Counted from the stretch's first letter, positions 18,830-29,222 are shown. The stretch is DNA of 64,000 bases from Spirochaetota bacterium (GCA_016933025.1 JAFGBT010000009.1:175565-239564), one strand, 5' to 3'. Numbers and translations: made by a program. The notes: generated by a model from the sequence alone, not told the origin.

Positions 18830-21478
18830 ATGGTTATGAAACCAGAAGATAATCAAATAGAATCCAATCGCGAATTCCCCAGGCTAAAATTCACGCTCAT
18901 GATGATAGCCACGGCTATTACGTATCTTGTAGTGGCCAGGCTATCCTTGCTGCTTGCAGTCGGAAACTCCAACGCCACATCGGTATGGCCGCCCTCGGGC
19001 ATAGCGCTTGCCGTCATTCTGATCTGGGGATACCGGATGGGACCGGCGGTTTTTCTTGGAGCGTTTCTCGCAAACATTGCCACCCTTATGGGGACAGGCC
19101 TTGCGCCGGCATATTCAATTACTGCATCTTTCACGACCGCGGTCGGCAACATGCTCGAAGGAATTGTCGGGGCGTACCTCATCAGGCGTTTTACCAGAAA
19201 AGAAAATCCCTTCGATGACATTAAGGACCTATTTGTCTTTATTCTCTTCGGAAGCCTTGCAGCAACCATGATCAGTTCGACGATCGGGGTTACCAGTTAT
19301 TGTTATACGACCGGAAAATGGCCGTTATATACTCATTTATGGTTTACCTGGTGGCTCGGCGACACCGTCGGTGTATTAATAGTATCCCCCATTATCATTT
19401 TACTGAAAAAAAGCAGAATCAAAATAATTAAAGGGAAGCAAATACCCGAAGCGGTTGTCCTGTTTGTCATATTGACAGTTTCATGTATAATGATATTCAG
19501 CGGCAATACCAATCTTGAGTTTGTAGTTATCCCCCCTCTTCTCTGGATCGCGTTCCGCTTCGGCAGGTTGTTTTCGGCAGTGGCCGTGTTATTCGTCTCC
19601 ATGATCGCCGTCATAATCACGATTATCACCACAGACCCGGCTTCGAATCATATTTCAAACGAATCGCTGCTCTATCTCCAAACGTACTTCGGCGTAATAT
19701 CGATCATCAACCTCTCCGTATCGGTACTGGAGTACATGCGGGGCAAATCCGACAGGTTCCGCATCGCCATGCAAAAACAGCTCTATGATATTATTGAATT
19801 TTTACCCGATGCGACGTTCGCCATCGATAAAAACGGCGCGGTAATCGCGTGGAACAGGGCCATGGAAAATCTTGTCGGCATATCAAAGAGCGAGATGCTT
19901 GGGAAAGACAACTACGAATACGCAATCCCCTTTTACGGGGAACGCCGCCCAATATTGATCGACCTTGTTATGAATACCTCAGCCCAGACCCGCCCTAATA
20001 CATATGAATATATGGAGAGAAAGGGGAGCACGCTGTTCGCCGAACAGTTTAACGAAACATTAAACCGCTACCTGGCCAGCGCCGCATCGGAGCTCATCGA
20101 CAGCAATGGGACCGTGTTCGGCGCAATAGAATCGATTCGGGACATCACCGCCAGAAAAGACGCCGAGCGCGACCTGAAACATTATAAAGATCACCTTGAA
20201 GAACTCGTAAAAGAAAGAAACGACGAGCTGGTAAAAACGAACGAACAGCTCCTCAAACAGATAGAATACCAGGAGAAGGCTGAAAAGGCCCTGTTTGAAA
20301 GCGAAAAAAAATACCGTGATCTGGTGGAAAGCGCTAACAGCGTTATAATGAGATGGAAGCAGGACGGATCTATCACTTTTTTAAACACCTACGCCCTGAA
20401 ATTTTTCGGGTTCACCGAATCAGAGATTATCGGAAAAAATGTTGTTGGCACGATCGTCCCGGCTGTGGAGTCGACCGGGAGAGATCTATCGTTGTTGATA
20501 GAAGATATTGTCCGCACGCCAGATACGCACGCATTAAACGAAAATGAAAACACCAAAAAAAACGGCGAACGCGTCTGGCTCGCATGGACCAACAAGCCGA
20601 TCTATGATGAATCCGGCTCTATTATCGAAATACTTTCGGTCGGCAATGATATCACTGCACGAAAAAACATGGAGGAATCGTTAAAAAACATGTTGAATGA
20701 GCTGGGCATTGCAAAAGAGCGGGCTGAAGCCGCCGATCGCCTCAAGTCGGCATTTCTCGCAACCATGTCCCATGAACTCCGCACTCCCCTTAACTCCATA
20801 ATCGGCTTTACCGGCATCATTCTACAAAAACTGGCGGGCCCGCTTAATGAAGAACAGGAGCGTCAGCTGGGAATGGTGCAAAGCAGTGCCCAGCACCTGC
20901 TGTCGCTCATCAACGATGTACTTGACATTTCAAAGATTGAGGCCGGCCAGCTCGAGGTGTATGCCGAGCAGTTCAACGCTCATGACGCCATCGATAAAGT
21001 TATCAAGATCATGAAGCCCCTGGCAGATAAAAAAGGGCTTGCAATCGTCGTGAACCTGGGACATGATATTGAAGAGGCGGTGGGTGACCGGAGACGCGTT
21101 GATCAAGTACTGTTAAATCTTCTCAGCAACGCCGTGAAATTCACCGAGCGTGGAAGAATTGCCATTGACGCTTCCGTGGTTCCCGATTACATGCCGGGCG
21201 GGACGACTTCTGAATCACCATTCCCGCATCCAGCAATCCGCATCAGCGTTTCCGATACCGGCATAGGGATTCGGCCGAAAGATCTCAAAGACCTCTTTCA
21301 GCCATTCCGGCAGCTTGATACCGGCCTATCCCGCAAGAACGAAGGAACGGGCCTCGGCCTCGCAATATGCAGAAGGCTGGCCAGACTGATGGGAGGCGAA
21401 ATCATTGCCGAGAGCGAATGGGGGCGCGGCAGCGTGTTTACGTTTATTATTCCAATACGGAGAGTGGAAATGAAATGA
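18830..21478 (+). CDS. MASE1-PAS-PAS sensor histidine kinase
   Basis: 882 residues. About eight TM helices (residues 20-300) form a MASE1 sensor domain (WPPSGIALAVILIWGYR, WWLGDTVGVLIVSP). Two PAS domains follow (about 315-445, ILPDATFAIDKNG; and 485-615, FGFTESEIIGK), joined by a coiled coil. HisKA has the phospho-His in ATMSHELRTPLN (His ~648). The HATPase carries LLNLLSNAVKFTERG, DTGIGI and GTGLGLAICRRL. Ligand unknown; MASE1 domains sense small molecules at the membrane. The stop overlaps the start of the next gene (ATGA), so it is translationally coupled to the receiver. Start at 18830, or 18836, with no strong ribosome site. Confidence 0.9.
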   Translation: MVMKPEDNQIESNREFPRLKFTLMMIATAITYLVVARLSLLLAVGNSNATSVWPPSGIALAVILIWGYRMGPAVFLGAFLANIATLMGTGLAPAYSITASFTTAVGNMLEGIVGAYLIRRFTRKENPFDDIKDLFVFILFGSLAATMISSTIGVTSYCYTTGKWPLYTHLWFTWWLGDTVGVLIVSPIIILLKKSRIKIIKGKQIPEAVVLFVILTVSCIMIFSGNTNLEFVVIPPLLWIAFRFGRLFSAVAVLFVSMIAVIITIITTDPASNHISNESLLYLQTYFGVISIINLSVSVLEYMRGKSDRFRIAMQKQLYDIIEFLPDATFAIDKNGAVIAWNRAMENLVGISKSEMLGKDNYEYAIPFYGERRPILIDLVMNTSAQTRPNTYEYMERKGSTLFAEQFNETLNRYLASAASELIDSNGTVFGAIESIRDITARKDAERDLKHYKDHLEELVKERNDELVKTNEQLLKQIEYQEKAEKALFESEKKYRDLVESANSVIMRWKQDGSITFLNTYALKFFGFTESEIIGKNVVGTIVPAVESTGRDLSLLIEDIVRTPDTHALNENENTKKNGERVWLAWTNKPIYDESGSIIEILSVGNDITARKNMEESLKNMLNELGIAKERAEAADRLKSAFLATMSHELRTPLNSIIGFTGIILQKLAGPLNEEQERQLGMVQSSAQHLLSLINDVLDISKIEAGQLEVYAEQFNAHDAIDKVIKIMKPLADKKGLAIVVNLGHDIEEAVGDRRRVDQVLLNLLSNAVKFTERGRIAIDASVVPDYMPGGTTSESPFPHPAIRISVSDTGIGIRPKDLKDLFQPFRQLDTGLSRKNEGTGLGLAICRRLARLMGGEIIAESEWGRGSVFTFIIPIRRVEMK

Positions 21479-21852
21479 AGCGAACCATTCTTCTGATAGA
21501 AGACAACGAACAGAACAGGTACCTGGCCACGTTCTTATTGAAGAAACAAGGCTATACCGTGGTTGCCGCACCTGACGGACCAAGCGGAATCGACCTGGCG
21601 GTACAGGGGGGATACGACCTGATAGTGCTCGATATCCTGCTGCCCGGAATGGACGGTTATGCCGTAGCCAGGGCATTGCGGGACAATACGGCGACGAGAG
21701 ACATCCCTGTTGTCGCGGTGACTTCATACGCCATGGTAGGCGACCGCGAGAAGGCGATTGCCGCCGGCTGCAACGGCTACATAGAAAAACCGATTGATCC
21801 TGAAACCTTCGTATCGGAAATCGAGCGATACCTTCCCATTTCAAAAGGATAA
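21475..21852 (+). CDS. Single-domain response regulator (CheY/DivK-like)
   Basis: 125 residues, only a receiver domain. The acidic pocket is ED (9-10), the phospho-acceptor is Asp53 (LIVLDILLPGMDG), and the conserved Thr/Ser (VTSYA) and Lys (IEKPID) are present. The start ATG overlaps the TGA of the upstream kinase. With no output domain it must act by protein contact, as DivK or CheY do, or pass phosphate to the kinase downstream, which itself begins with a receiver. Five bases separate it from the next gene, so the three form one operon. Confidence 0.92.
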   Translation: MKRTILLIEDNEQNRYLATFLLKKQGYTVVAAPDGPSGIDLAVQGGYDLIVLDILLPGMDGYAVARALRDNTATRDIPVVAVTSYAMVGDREKAIAAGCNGYIEKPIDPETFVSEIERYLPISKG

Positions 21853-21857
21853 GAGCC

Positions 21858-23432
21858 ATGAACAGAATCCTGATCGTTGACGACAATGAAGCGAACCTCT
21901 ATCTGCTCCAGGCCCTGCTCGAGGGCCACGGCTATACCATTGAGAATGCATGCAACGGGGGCGAGGCAATCGTGAAGGCGGTGAAGAACCCGCCCGATAT
22001 CATCATTACCGACATCCTCATGCCGGTAATCGACGGTTTTACACTGTGCCGGATATGGAAAAACGACGAACATCTCTCGAAGATCCCCTTCATTTTCTAC
22101 ACGGCCACCTACACGGACCCGCGGGACGAACAGCTCGCGCTCGACATGGGGGCTGACGCCTTCATCATCAAGCCCGAAGAGCCCGGGGAATTTCTTCGCA
22201 AGGTGGAGAGCATATTGGAATTGAGGAAAGAAGGAAAGCTGGCCTCGCCCGAAAAGCCCAAGGCGGGAGAAGATATCATCTATAAAAATTACAACGAAAC
22301 GCTAGTGCGCAAACTCGAGCATAAGATGTTGGTGCTTGAACAAACGAATAACGAACTCGAAGCTGAAATCTCGGCGCGGAAAGAAGCGGAGAAGGCCTTG
22401 CGGGAGAGCGAGGAACGCTATCGCCTGCTCTTTGAAAATAGCATGGATGGAGTTCTATTAACGGAACCGAACGGCACTATTCTTAAAGCAAATCCCGAAG
22501 CCTGCCGTCTCTTCGGGAGAAGTGAAGATGAGATATGCAAGTTGGGAAGGTCCGGCATTGTTGATACTTCCGACCTTCGGCTGCAGCATGCAATTGAGGA
22601 ACGCGACAGGACAGGAAGATTCTCGGGAGAGATGAACTGCATTCGCAAAGACGGCACCCCCTTCCCCTGTGAAGTGTCCTCAGCCATGTTCAAAGACAAT
22701 GAAGGCAAGGTCAAGACCAGCATGATTATACGCGACATCACCGAGCGCAAACAGGCCGAGTCTGAGATAGTCGCCGCACTCCATGAGAAGAATGTGTTGC
22801 TAAAAGAAATACATCACCGGGTCAAAAACAATATGCAGATCATGAGCAGCCTGATAAGCATACAGATGCATGCCGATAATAGCGTTTCAACTCCGGATGA
22901 CAACATTGAAATTGTACGGGAACTGCAAAACCGCATTATGTCCATGGCGCTGGTGCATGAAATGTTATACAACTCCAATAATCTATCGAAAATCAATTTC
23001 AATGAGTATATCCGTAATTTATCCGGATCCCTGCTGAGTGTATATAAAATATCACCCGGCCAGGTGAACCTCTCCATTGAGGTGTCCGACAAACCGATCT
23101 CCATTACCACGGCCATTCCGCTGGGACTTCTTATTAATGAGCTGCTCACAAATGTCCTGAAATACGCCTTCCCATCAGGAAGAAAGGGCGAGATAAGGAT
23201 ATGCATGACGATTGATGATGAAGGCTGGTTTCACCTGACCGTCCGCGACAACGGTATCGGCCTTCCGGATGATTTTAATATTGATACTGAACATTCATTG
23301 GGAATGCGGCTGCTTTCAGTTTTGATCGCACAACTACACGGCTCTATAGACGTGCATAACGATAACGGCGCAGTATTCACAGCTCAATTCAGGGAGATTT
23401 CTGATAACAATTTATCTACGTTGCAAAAATAA
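21858..23432 (+). CDS. Receiver-PAS-HisKA_2 hybrid histidine kinase
   Basis: 524 residues. An N-terminal receiver (Asp52 in IIITDILMPVIDG) is followed by a coiled coil (~150-175), a PAS domain (~178-300, ENSMDGVLLTEPNGTI) with a PAC tail, and a HisKA_2 kinase core. The phospho-His is in KEIHHRVKNNMQ (near 320) and the ATPase shows NELLTNVLKYAFP and DNGIGLPDD. The EIHHRVKN form and short ATPase place it with HWE/HisKA_2 kinases, often tied to general-stress signalling. Soluble, so it takes its input through the receiver, likely from the MASE1 kinase in the same operon. No cognate output regulator is in the window. Confidence 0.9.
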   Translation: MNRILIVDDNEANLYLLQALLEGHGYTIENACNGGEAIVKAVKNPPDIIITDILMPVIDGFTLCRIWKNDEHLSKIPFIFYTATYTDPRDEQLALDMGADAFIIKPEEPGEFLRKVESILELRKEGKLASPEKPKAGEDIIYKNYNETLVRKLEHKMLVLEQTNNELEAEISARKEAEKALRESEERYRLLFENSMDGVLLTEPNGTILKANPEACRLFGRSEDEICKLGRSGIVDTSDLRLQHAIEERDRTGRFSGEMNCIRKDGTPFPCEVSSAMFKDNEGKVKTSMIIRDITERKQAESEIVAALHEKNVLLKEIHHRVKNNMQIMSSLISIQMHADNSVSTPDDNIEIVRELQNRIMSMALVHEMLYNSNNLSKINFNEYIRNLSGSLLSVYKISPGQVNLSIEVSDKPISITTAIPLGLLINELLTNVLKYAFPSGRKGEIRICMTIDDEGWFHLTVRDNGIGLPDDFNIDTEHSLGMRLLSVLIAQLHGSIDVHNDNGAVFTAQFREISDNNLSTLQK

Positions 23433-23577
23433 TCTTGCACAATGCCTTCAATGAGCCTGCTCATTATAATGCAGGGAATACAACAATTTTTAATGAACAT
23501 TTTTCTGATCATTTAATAAAGAGTCATACCTAAACATACAAACATCATCCTCACAAAGTATGGAGGGGGGATATACT

Positions 23578-24702
23578 GTGGGGAAAATATTTCGAAGACC
23601 GATATCGGTGACTGAGCGGATATGGCTCGGATTCGATGAAGCATTCGGCCCGTATGTCAACCAGGCCGTTCTGGAAGGAACGGGAAATGTAGATTTTGGA
23701 CTTCTAAAAGCTGCCGTCGCAACAGCCTCAGAGGCCAATCCGGGCAGCAGGCTCATTTTAAAGGACATGCTACAGGGAAGCTTCTGACTTGACTCAGGCG
23801 TCTGCCCAAGGGTGAGGAAGATATCAGCCGAGTGTGACGGGCGCGGCGGACCGGGCAACGCCCCCTTCCTGTGCGACCCGCTGCCCTATACGAGACCGAC
23901 CTGTGAGGTGCTGTACCTTGAAGGCGCCATTCCCCGCATCATTTTCCGAACCAGCCATGGGGTCATGGACGGCATAGGAACGCTGACCTGGATGGAGGAT
24001 GTTTTCAGGGTCCTCAGGAGTGAAAACCCGATCGGCTCCTCATCCACCCTGACCGAGTATCTGCTCGCAAGCTCCATTTCCGATAAAACAAAGAAAATGC
24101 ATCCGGCCGATACTATCGCGCCGACCGGGAAGGCGGGGAAAAACATAAACGGGACCACCTGGAAGCGCCTCACCTTTGACGGCACTCACACCAAACTGCT
24201 GGGCAGGATCGGGATGGCAATTGCCGGTTCGGCATGGAAATACGGCAGGGGACCGGTGAGGATAGGAATCCCGGTTGACGTAAGGCCGCGAATTGCGGGA
24301 CTGCGCTCAACGGGGAATCTCTCCATGGCGCTTAACGTAGAAATTTCAAAAAAATCGACGGCAGATTCCATCACGTACGACATTATCAGGCAGCTGTATA
24401 ACCAGCACGACTGCATTTGCGTTGAGGGAGGAGATTATCTCGATCTGGTCCCCCTATGGCTCATGGGCATTGGAGTGAAATTAATTACAAAAATTATTCA
24501 TGCGGCTGGTCGGTACAATTTTTCGTGCATGATCTCGAACCATGGCAAGATTGACCTTGACAAATTCAGCGGCGGTGGCTTCAGCGCTGATACCATTTTC
24601 TTCATCCCGCCCAGAGTCGACTGGCTGCCCTCCTTCGTCATTCTGGCCGGGAATGAAGAGAGACTCGAGGTTACGGTCTCCGTGCCACACTCGCTGGGTT
24701 GA
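23578..24702 (+). pseudogene. Condensation-domain protein interrupted by one in-frame TGA
   Basis: A single reading frame runs from a GTG at 23578 (GGAGGGGGG seven bases upstream decides this start) to 24702, broken only by TGA at 23785-23787 (codon 70). Frames before and after are the same, so it is a nonsense change, not a frameshift. The whole reads as a condensation/acyltransferase-type domain: SVTERIW and NQAVLEG at the start, SHGVMDG (the HHxxxDG motif with catalytic His, 23956 region), and NLSMAL and SNHGKID later. The context (GSF-stop-LDSGVC) suggests a Trp codon TGG became TGA. Restart at the GTG at 23812 would lack strands of the fold. Role if intact: acyl transfer in lipid or peptide synthesis. 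Confidence 0.72.
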
Positions 24703-24892
24703 GAAGGAAAATTTGACCGCTTATTGAGTGATATCGGGATGATCCGCTCATGACGCCCAACGAGCGTCACAGGGCACGTTCAGCCAGGTGAAACGCTACA
24801 GCTTATCCATAAGTCCGTAGGCTCAAGCAGTTCAATCAGTCCCGCAGTTGCTGTTAAAGAGGATGATAGTGCCGGCGTGTGGCAGACAATGC

Positions 24893-26296
24893 CTATATCC
24901 CCAGCGACCCCGATAATTGTTCAACGATATCACGCACGAAAGTGGGAACCGGTCCGTTCACCTCCAGTTCGCTTGGATGCTCGACATATCTCAGCTTGCT
25001 CATGGGAACGTCGGTGTCCAGCAGATCGTGAATGTAATTCTTGACATCCATATACATGTATGTGCCGTCGATGGAGCGGTCGATCACCGTCCCGAGCGAG
25101 GCGATCGTGCATACGGTATGGCTCCCGATGAACGGCCGGTAATAGGGGATATAGTAACCGGTATTCCCGTTTACATCGCTCAACTCGTCGTAGAGATCGA
25201 TCAGCAGCTGCTGCTCCTCCTGCCAGTAGCCGAGTATCACGTCCATGCCGTCTTCGCTCATGTTGATATCGATCGGGAAAAAGCGCTCGTAGAGATAGGC
25301 GGAATAGACTTCATCCATGGTAAACTGGGTATGGGCTATCCGGTCGCCCTGAAACTTGTAGGAGAGAAGGCGCGTCAGACTCAACCCGATATTGTTTTCA
25401 TCGTACATGGCCGTCAGGAAATCATCGTCCTGGATATCCTGAAGCACAAGCTCGACGAGCGAGTCGGTCCCCCACGAGCTCATGACCATTCTCTGGCACG
25501 GCACGGAGTGCGGATAATTCGCGAAGGTGTGAGGGCCATCCCCGTCAAGCAGGGAAAGGTCATCGGGATATTCCGGCCTGTCCTCGACCGGGTAGATGGG
25601 ACCGGAATCGTTCAGTAAAATGCCATGGTTGACCCTGCCCCCCAGTGCGGTGCGTATGAAATAGTAGTTCAGGAACGATCCCGCCCCGCCGGCGCTCGAG
25701 CCGGTGACGAGAAGCGTGGGGATCTCGTCGAAATCCCCGGCGTACGGTCCCGAGGTCATCCAATCGAGCACCGACATCACGCACTCATGGCCGGCATGAT
25801 GGAACACAAGATCCGGTGCCGCCCCCGTCGGGTCCTCGTACGCGACCACCCTGTCGCCGGTGAAAATATCGCCGGTGCAGTAGGGTATGAATACAAGGGT
25901 CCAGTCACGGGTATGATAATCGTCAAGCGGATGCTCGCGCCAGACAAACGGCGACATTATGGTCGCGGTCGCGCCGTCCTTCATGTAATCGTCAGGAAGC
26001 CCGTTGGGATTCGCGGCGCCCCGGATGCCCGTCTTGCCGCTGCAGCTTTTAAAGTCCCAGCACGCGCCGCCGCCCTCAAAGTAAATAAGGACATTCTTTG
26101 ATGTAGCCGAAGGGTTTATAAAGAACTTGAAGGGAGACCCGTTCCCGCAGACGGCCATCTCATTATCCGGGACAACAAGATTCCACTTGTACAGATCCAG
26201 TCCTTCAAAAGGCGCCACCGGCGCCAGATTGCACGCCAGGCCGAGCAACATCGCGAAAAGAACCCCAACCAGCATTATGCTTTTTTTTGTATTCAT
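24893..26296 (-). CDS. Pectinacetylesterase-family lipoprotein
   Basis: 467 residues, ATG at 26294-26296 behind AAGGAGGGGGGG. Signal peptide with lipobox LLGLA-C (Cys22). It shows the family's marks: an oxyanion-like YFEGGGACWDF near 73, FIPYCTGD, and the nucleophile elbow TGSSAGGAGS (Ser near 193), the alpha/beta hydrolase arrangement of plant pectinacetylesterases and animal Notum. A DAAP-like Asp and the late His cannot be fixed by eye. A secreted, membrane-anchored carboxylesterase is likely; the real substrate (acetylated polysaccharide or lipidated protein) is unknown. Free-standing, with a perfect TATAAT just upstream. Confidence 0.8.
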   Translation of the reverse strand: MNTKKSIMLVGVLFAMLLGLACNLAPVAPFEGLDLYKWNLVVPDNEMAVCGNGSPFKFFINPSATSKNVLIYFEGGGACWDFKSCSGKTGIRGAANPNGLPDDYMKDGATATIMSPFVWREHPLDDYHTRDWTLVFIPYCTGDIFTGDRVVAYEDPTGAAPDLVFHHAGHECVMSVLDWMTSGPYAGDFDEIPTLLVTGSSAGGAGSFLNYYFIRTALGGRVNHGILLNDSGPIYPVEDRPEYPDDLSLLDGDGPHTFANYPHSVPCQRMVMSSWGTDSLVELVLQDIQDDDFLTAMYDENNIGLSLTRLLSYKFQGDRIAHTQFTMDEVYSAYLYERFFPIDINMSEDGMDVILGYWQEEQQLLIDLYDELSDVNGNTGYYIPYYRPFIGSHTVCTIASLGTVIDRSIDGTYMYMDVKNYIHDLLDTDVPMSKLRYVEHPSELEVNGPVPTFVRDIVEQLSGSLGI

Positions 26297-26322
26297 GCCC
26301 CCCCTCCTTAATGATAAATAAG

Positions 26323-26328
26323 ATTATA
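26323..26328 (-). promoter_or_regulatory. -10 box of the esterase lipoprotein gene
   Basis: Minus-strand TATAAT, perfect to consensus, 27 bases upstream of the ATG at 26296 and just before the strong ribosome site. No good -35 hexamer lies at 16-18 bases, which suggests dependence on an activator. Confidence 0.4.
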
Positions 26329-26357
26329 GCACTAACTGAATTAACTTCTAACCGGTC

Positions 26358-26380
26358 ATCTATACCCGACAAGTATAGAT
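26358..26380. promoter_or_regulatory. 8-7-8 inverted repeat upstream of the esterase gene
   Basis: ATCTATAC (26358-26365), a 7-base spacer, then GTATAGAT (26373-26380). The arms match perfectly. It sits 30-52 bases upstream of the -10 box, where an activator of a promoter lacking a -35 box would bind. Confidence 0.4.
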
Positions 26381-26625
26381 ATGCCTTGACAACGCCAGGA
26401 ATTCCCCGAGGACATACTGCTGGATTGCGAGAGGTTTTGGAATCTGTATCTATATAATAATTACATAATAATTACGCGCCGTATATTCCCGCCTGTCAGT
26501 ATTTATTAATCCACTACACGGGGAACAGGGGGAGTATACACGGCATCCAACGCACTGTCTTATCAAAAGCAATTCGCGATTATAATTGACGAGGGCGGTA
26601 ATATCTGCACGGCCGCCCCGCCATT

Positions 26626-26949
26626 TTATTTTATTTCATCCTCATTGTTATAAATTCTAATTATCGTATCCACGGTTGCCAGTTTTAGAAGATTAAATAT
26701 CTCTTCAGATACATTTATCAGCCCTGTTGTACCGCCGTTCCTGATCATCTCCTTATTGACGCTGACAAGCATCCCCATCCCGGCCGAATCCATAAAATCC
26801 ACCTGCGCGAGGTCGAGAATTATACTTTTCGCCCCTTCTCCTATCATCCTGAGAATTGTATCTTTTACTTCCCTGATGCTCATATAATCCATGTCGCCCT
26901 TGAGCATGACAATCCTGTGATCTCTCAGATCGCGATAGGTAATATGCAT
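26626..26949 (-). CDS. STAS-domain anti-sigma factor antagonist-like protein
   Basis: 107 residues from the ATG at 26947-26949, favoured over nearby starts because AAGG then lies at a workable distance. The whole protein is one STAS domain: alternating strands and helices with DFMDSAGMGMLV, where Ser55 is the site phosphorylated in SpoIIAA/RsbV proteins. Such proteins bind anti-sigma kinases when unphosphorylated and free the sigma factor. No kinase or PP2C phosphatase is adjacent, so the partner must be elsewhere. It could also serve another partner-switch unrelated to sigma factors. Confidence 0.85.
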   Translation of the reverse strand: MHITYRDLRDHRIVMLKGDMDYMSIREVKDTILRMIGEGAKSIILDLAQVDFMDSAGMGMLVSVNKEMIRNGGTTGLINVSEEIFNLLKLATVDTIIRIYNNEDEIK

Positions 26950-27120
26950 AACCATCAACCTTTATACTATTAAATTTGCTCCGTCACGAGGCCGGGATTA
27001 CCGGCAAATAGATACTATCAGGGTGATTATACCACAGATCAAAAATGTGACAAGTAAAAGTTAACGGCGAAAGCCGTAAAATTATTCATCATTAATTTAG
27101 CGCCTGCCGGCGTAAAATAC

Positions 27121-27149
27121 TTGCATTTAGAGACATAATATACTATTAA
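27121..27149 (+). promoter_or_regulatory. Candidate transketolase promoter
   Basis: TTGCAT (27121-27126), a 17-base spacer, and TATTAA (27144-27149), about 80 bases before the tkt start. A small GNRA-capped hairpin (ACGGC-GAAA-GCCGT, 27064-27077) lies farther upstream. Confidence 0.35.
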
Positions 27150-27227
27150 TACCGGAACTATCCCGTAGCAACTCTTCGTCATCCCGGGAAAAAATGTTGT
27201 TAAATCAAAACCACTGAGGATATCGAT

Positions 27228-29222
27228 ATGCCTGTCACAACTGACGAACTCAAGTTTATAGCCACAGCTGCGCGTACGCTTGCGATGGATGCCGTACAGA
27301 AGGCCAATTCCGGCCACCCCGGCATGCCGATGGGATGCGCCGACATCGCGGCGGTACTATGGACGAAGTTCCTTAAGCACGACCCGGCCGACCCGGCCTG
27401 GGCAAACCGGGACCGCTTCGTGCTCTCGGCCGGACACGGCTCCATGCTCCTCTACGCGATGCTGCACTTCAGCGGATATGACATCAGCATCGACGACATC
27501 CGCAATTTTCGCCAGCTTCACAGCAAGACCCCGGGACACCCGGAGCATACCGTGACAACGGGCGTTGAGACCACGACCGGCCCGCTCGGCCAGGGTTTTG
27601 CGAACGGCATCGGCATGGCGGTGGCCCGCGACCTCATGGCCGCAGAATTCAACACGCCGGACAACAGCATCATCGACCACTTCGTATACGCAATCGTGAG
27701 CGACGGCGACATCATGGAAGGGATATCCTCCGAGGCGGCGTCGCTTGCCGGCCACTGGGGACTCGGTAAAATCATATACCTCTACGACTCCAACGACATA
27801 ACCATCGAGGGGAGCACGGACCTCGCCTTTTCCGAGGACGTGTCCAAGCGTTTCGCCGCGTACGGCTGGCATGTCCTGAAGGCAGACGGCCACGATTATA
27901 CTCAGATCGAGAAGGCGATCAAAAAAGCGCAAAAGGTGACGGATCGGCCGGTGCTCATCATCTGCAAAACACGGATAGCGAAGGGAAGCCCCAACAAGGA
28001 GGGCTCGGAAGAATCGCACGGCGCGCCGCTCGGCCCGGACGAGATCGCGGCGACCAAAAAAAACATAGGCTGCTCCCCGGACGAGTCGTTCTGCGTGCCC
28101 CGGAAGGTGTACGATATATTCGCCGCGAGAAAAAAAAAGCTGAAGAGGATGCACAACGCCTGGAAGAAAAATTTTACGGCGACCGTGCGGGACGACGCTC
28201 TTGCTCGCTGGAACCGGTATTTCAAAACACCTGATATCGCAGCGTTAAGGAATAAACTACCCGTCTTCGAACCGTCAAAAGCCGTAGCAACCCGCTCCGC
28301 GAGCGGGAAGATACTGGAGTCCCTTTTTAAAGAGCTTCCCAACATAGCAGGCGGTTCGGCCGACCTTGGCCCCAGCAACAAGTCGTTCGTCAAAGGCTTC
28401 AGCGAATCGGGCAAGCATAAAATGGGGCGCAATATCCACTTCGGCATACGCGAGCACGCCATGGCCTCAATCCAGAACGGCATGGCATACTACGGGGGAA
28501 TCATACCCTATTCCTCCACGTTTTTGGCCTTCCTTGACTACATGCGCCCGTCCGTGCGCCTCGCCGCTCTCGGCAGGCTCCACACGATATACATCTTCAC
28601 GCACGACTCGCTTTTCGTCGGCGAAGACGGCCCCACCCACCAGCCGGTGGAGCACGTGGCGTCGGCCCGGGCAATCCCGAACCTCAACGTCATCCGTCCG
28701 GCCGACGCCGAGGAGACAAAGGAGGCATGGCTGGCGGCCCTCGCGCGCTCCGACGGGCCGACCATGCTCTCGCTCACCCGCCAGGACCTCCCGGTGATCG
28801 CGCGGGAAAGCGGCCGCGGCGCAGAAAACCTCCACAGCGGCGCCTATGTCATCAGGGAATGCGACGGCAAGCCGGACATCGAGATCCTCGCGTCAGGCTC
28901 CGAGGTGCACATCTCGATTGCGGCCGCCGAGGAACTGAAGGAAAAAAAGATCAGGGCGCGCGTGGTCTCCTTCCCGTGCTGGGAACTTTTCGATGAACAG
29001 CCGGAGAAATACAGGATGGAGGTGCTCAACCACGGAACGCCAAAGGCCGTGATCGAGGCGGGTGTCAGGATGGGCTGGGAAAAATACGCGGGACCGCACG
29101 CACTCTACATCACCATGGAGACCTTCGGGGTCTCGGCCCCGGCCAAGGTGCTTGCGGAGCAGTACGGCTTCACGAAAGACAATATAGTGCGAGGAATAAT
29201 CGAATTCCTCGGGCGGGCATGA
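27228..29222 (+). CDS. tkt: Transketolase
   Basis: 664 residues, full length, ATG at 27228 with GAGG upstream. ThDP-dependent two-carbon transfer in the pentose phosphate pathway. Seen: the substrate-binding His in [10 protein letters not shown] (His30), [11 protein letters not shown], the ThDP motif GDGDIMEG-type sequence ([13 protein letters not shown]) with N ([10 protein letters not shown]), HG (EESHGAPLG), the pyrimidine-domain Glu in HFGIREHAM, and [16 protein letters not shown]. The last distinguishes transketolase from DXP synthase and pyruvate dehydrogenase. It is followed by a small HMA gene after 34 bases. Probably the cell's main transketolase. Confidence 0.95.
   Translation: MPVTTDELKFIATAARTLAMDAVQKANSGHPGMPMGCADIAAVLWTKFLKHDPADPAWANRDRFVLSAGHGSMLLYAMLHFSGYDISIDDIRNFRQLHSKTPGHPEHTVTTGVETTTGPLGQGFANGIGMAVARDLMAAEFNTPDNSIIDHFVYAIVSDGDIMEGISSEAASLAGHWGLGKIIYLYDSNDITIEGSTDLAFSEDVSKRFAAYGWHVLKADGHDYTQIEKAIKKAQKVTDRPVLIICKTRIAKGSPNKEGSEESHGAPLGPDEIAATKKNIGCSPDESFCVPRKVYDIFAARKKKLKRMHNAWKKNFTATVRDDALARWNRYFKTPDIAALRNKLPVFEPSKAVATRSASGKILESLFKELPNIAGGSADLGPSNKSFVKGFSESGKHKMGRNIHFGIREHAMASIQNGMAYYGGIIPYSSTFLAFLDYMRPSVRLAALGRLHTIYIFTHDSLFVGEDGPTHQPVEHVASARAIPNLNVIRPADAEETKEAWLAALARSDGPTMLSLTRQDLPVIARESGRGAENLHSGAYVIRECDGKPDIEILASGSEVHISIAAAEELKEKKIRARVVSFPCWELFDEQPEKYRMEVLNHGTPKAVIEAGVRMGWEKYAGPHALYITMETFGVSAPAKVLAEQYGFTKDNIVRGIIEFLGRA

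Larger units (their letters stand above)
26297..26625. other. Intergenic region with promoter and palindrome
   Basis: No gene. Near the esterase start there is TATAAT on the minus strand (26323-26328). At 26358-26380 lies an inverted repeat. A direct repeat, ATAATAATTAC, occurs twice back to back around 26454-26474. The rest up to the STAS gene shows nothing I can name. Confidence 0.4.

Noticed and set aside
23785..23787. TGA as selenocysteine or a reassigned Trp codon
   Set aside because: No selenocysteine-insertion hairpin was seen just after it, the homologous position looks like Trp, and TGA ends other genes here. A +1 frameshift was also rejected because the frame is the same on both sides.
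24703..24892. attC-like or mobile-element end after the broken condensation gene
   Set aside because: Short inverted bits (CGCTCATGACGCCC) are present but no integron core, integrase or target duplication was found.
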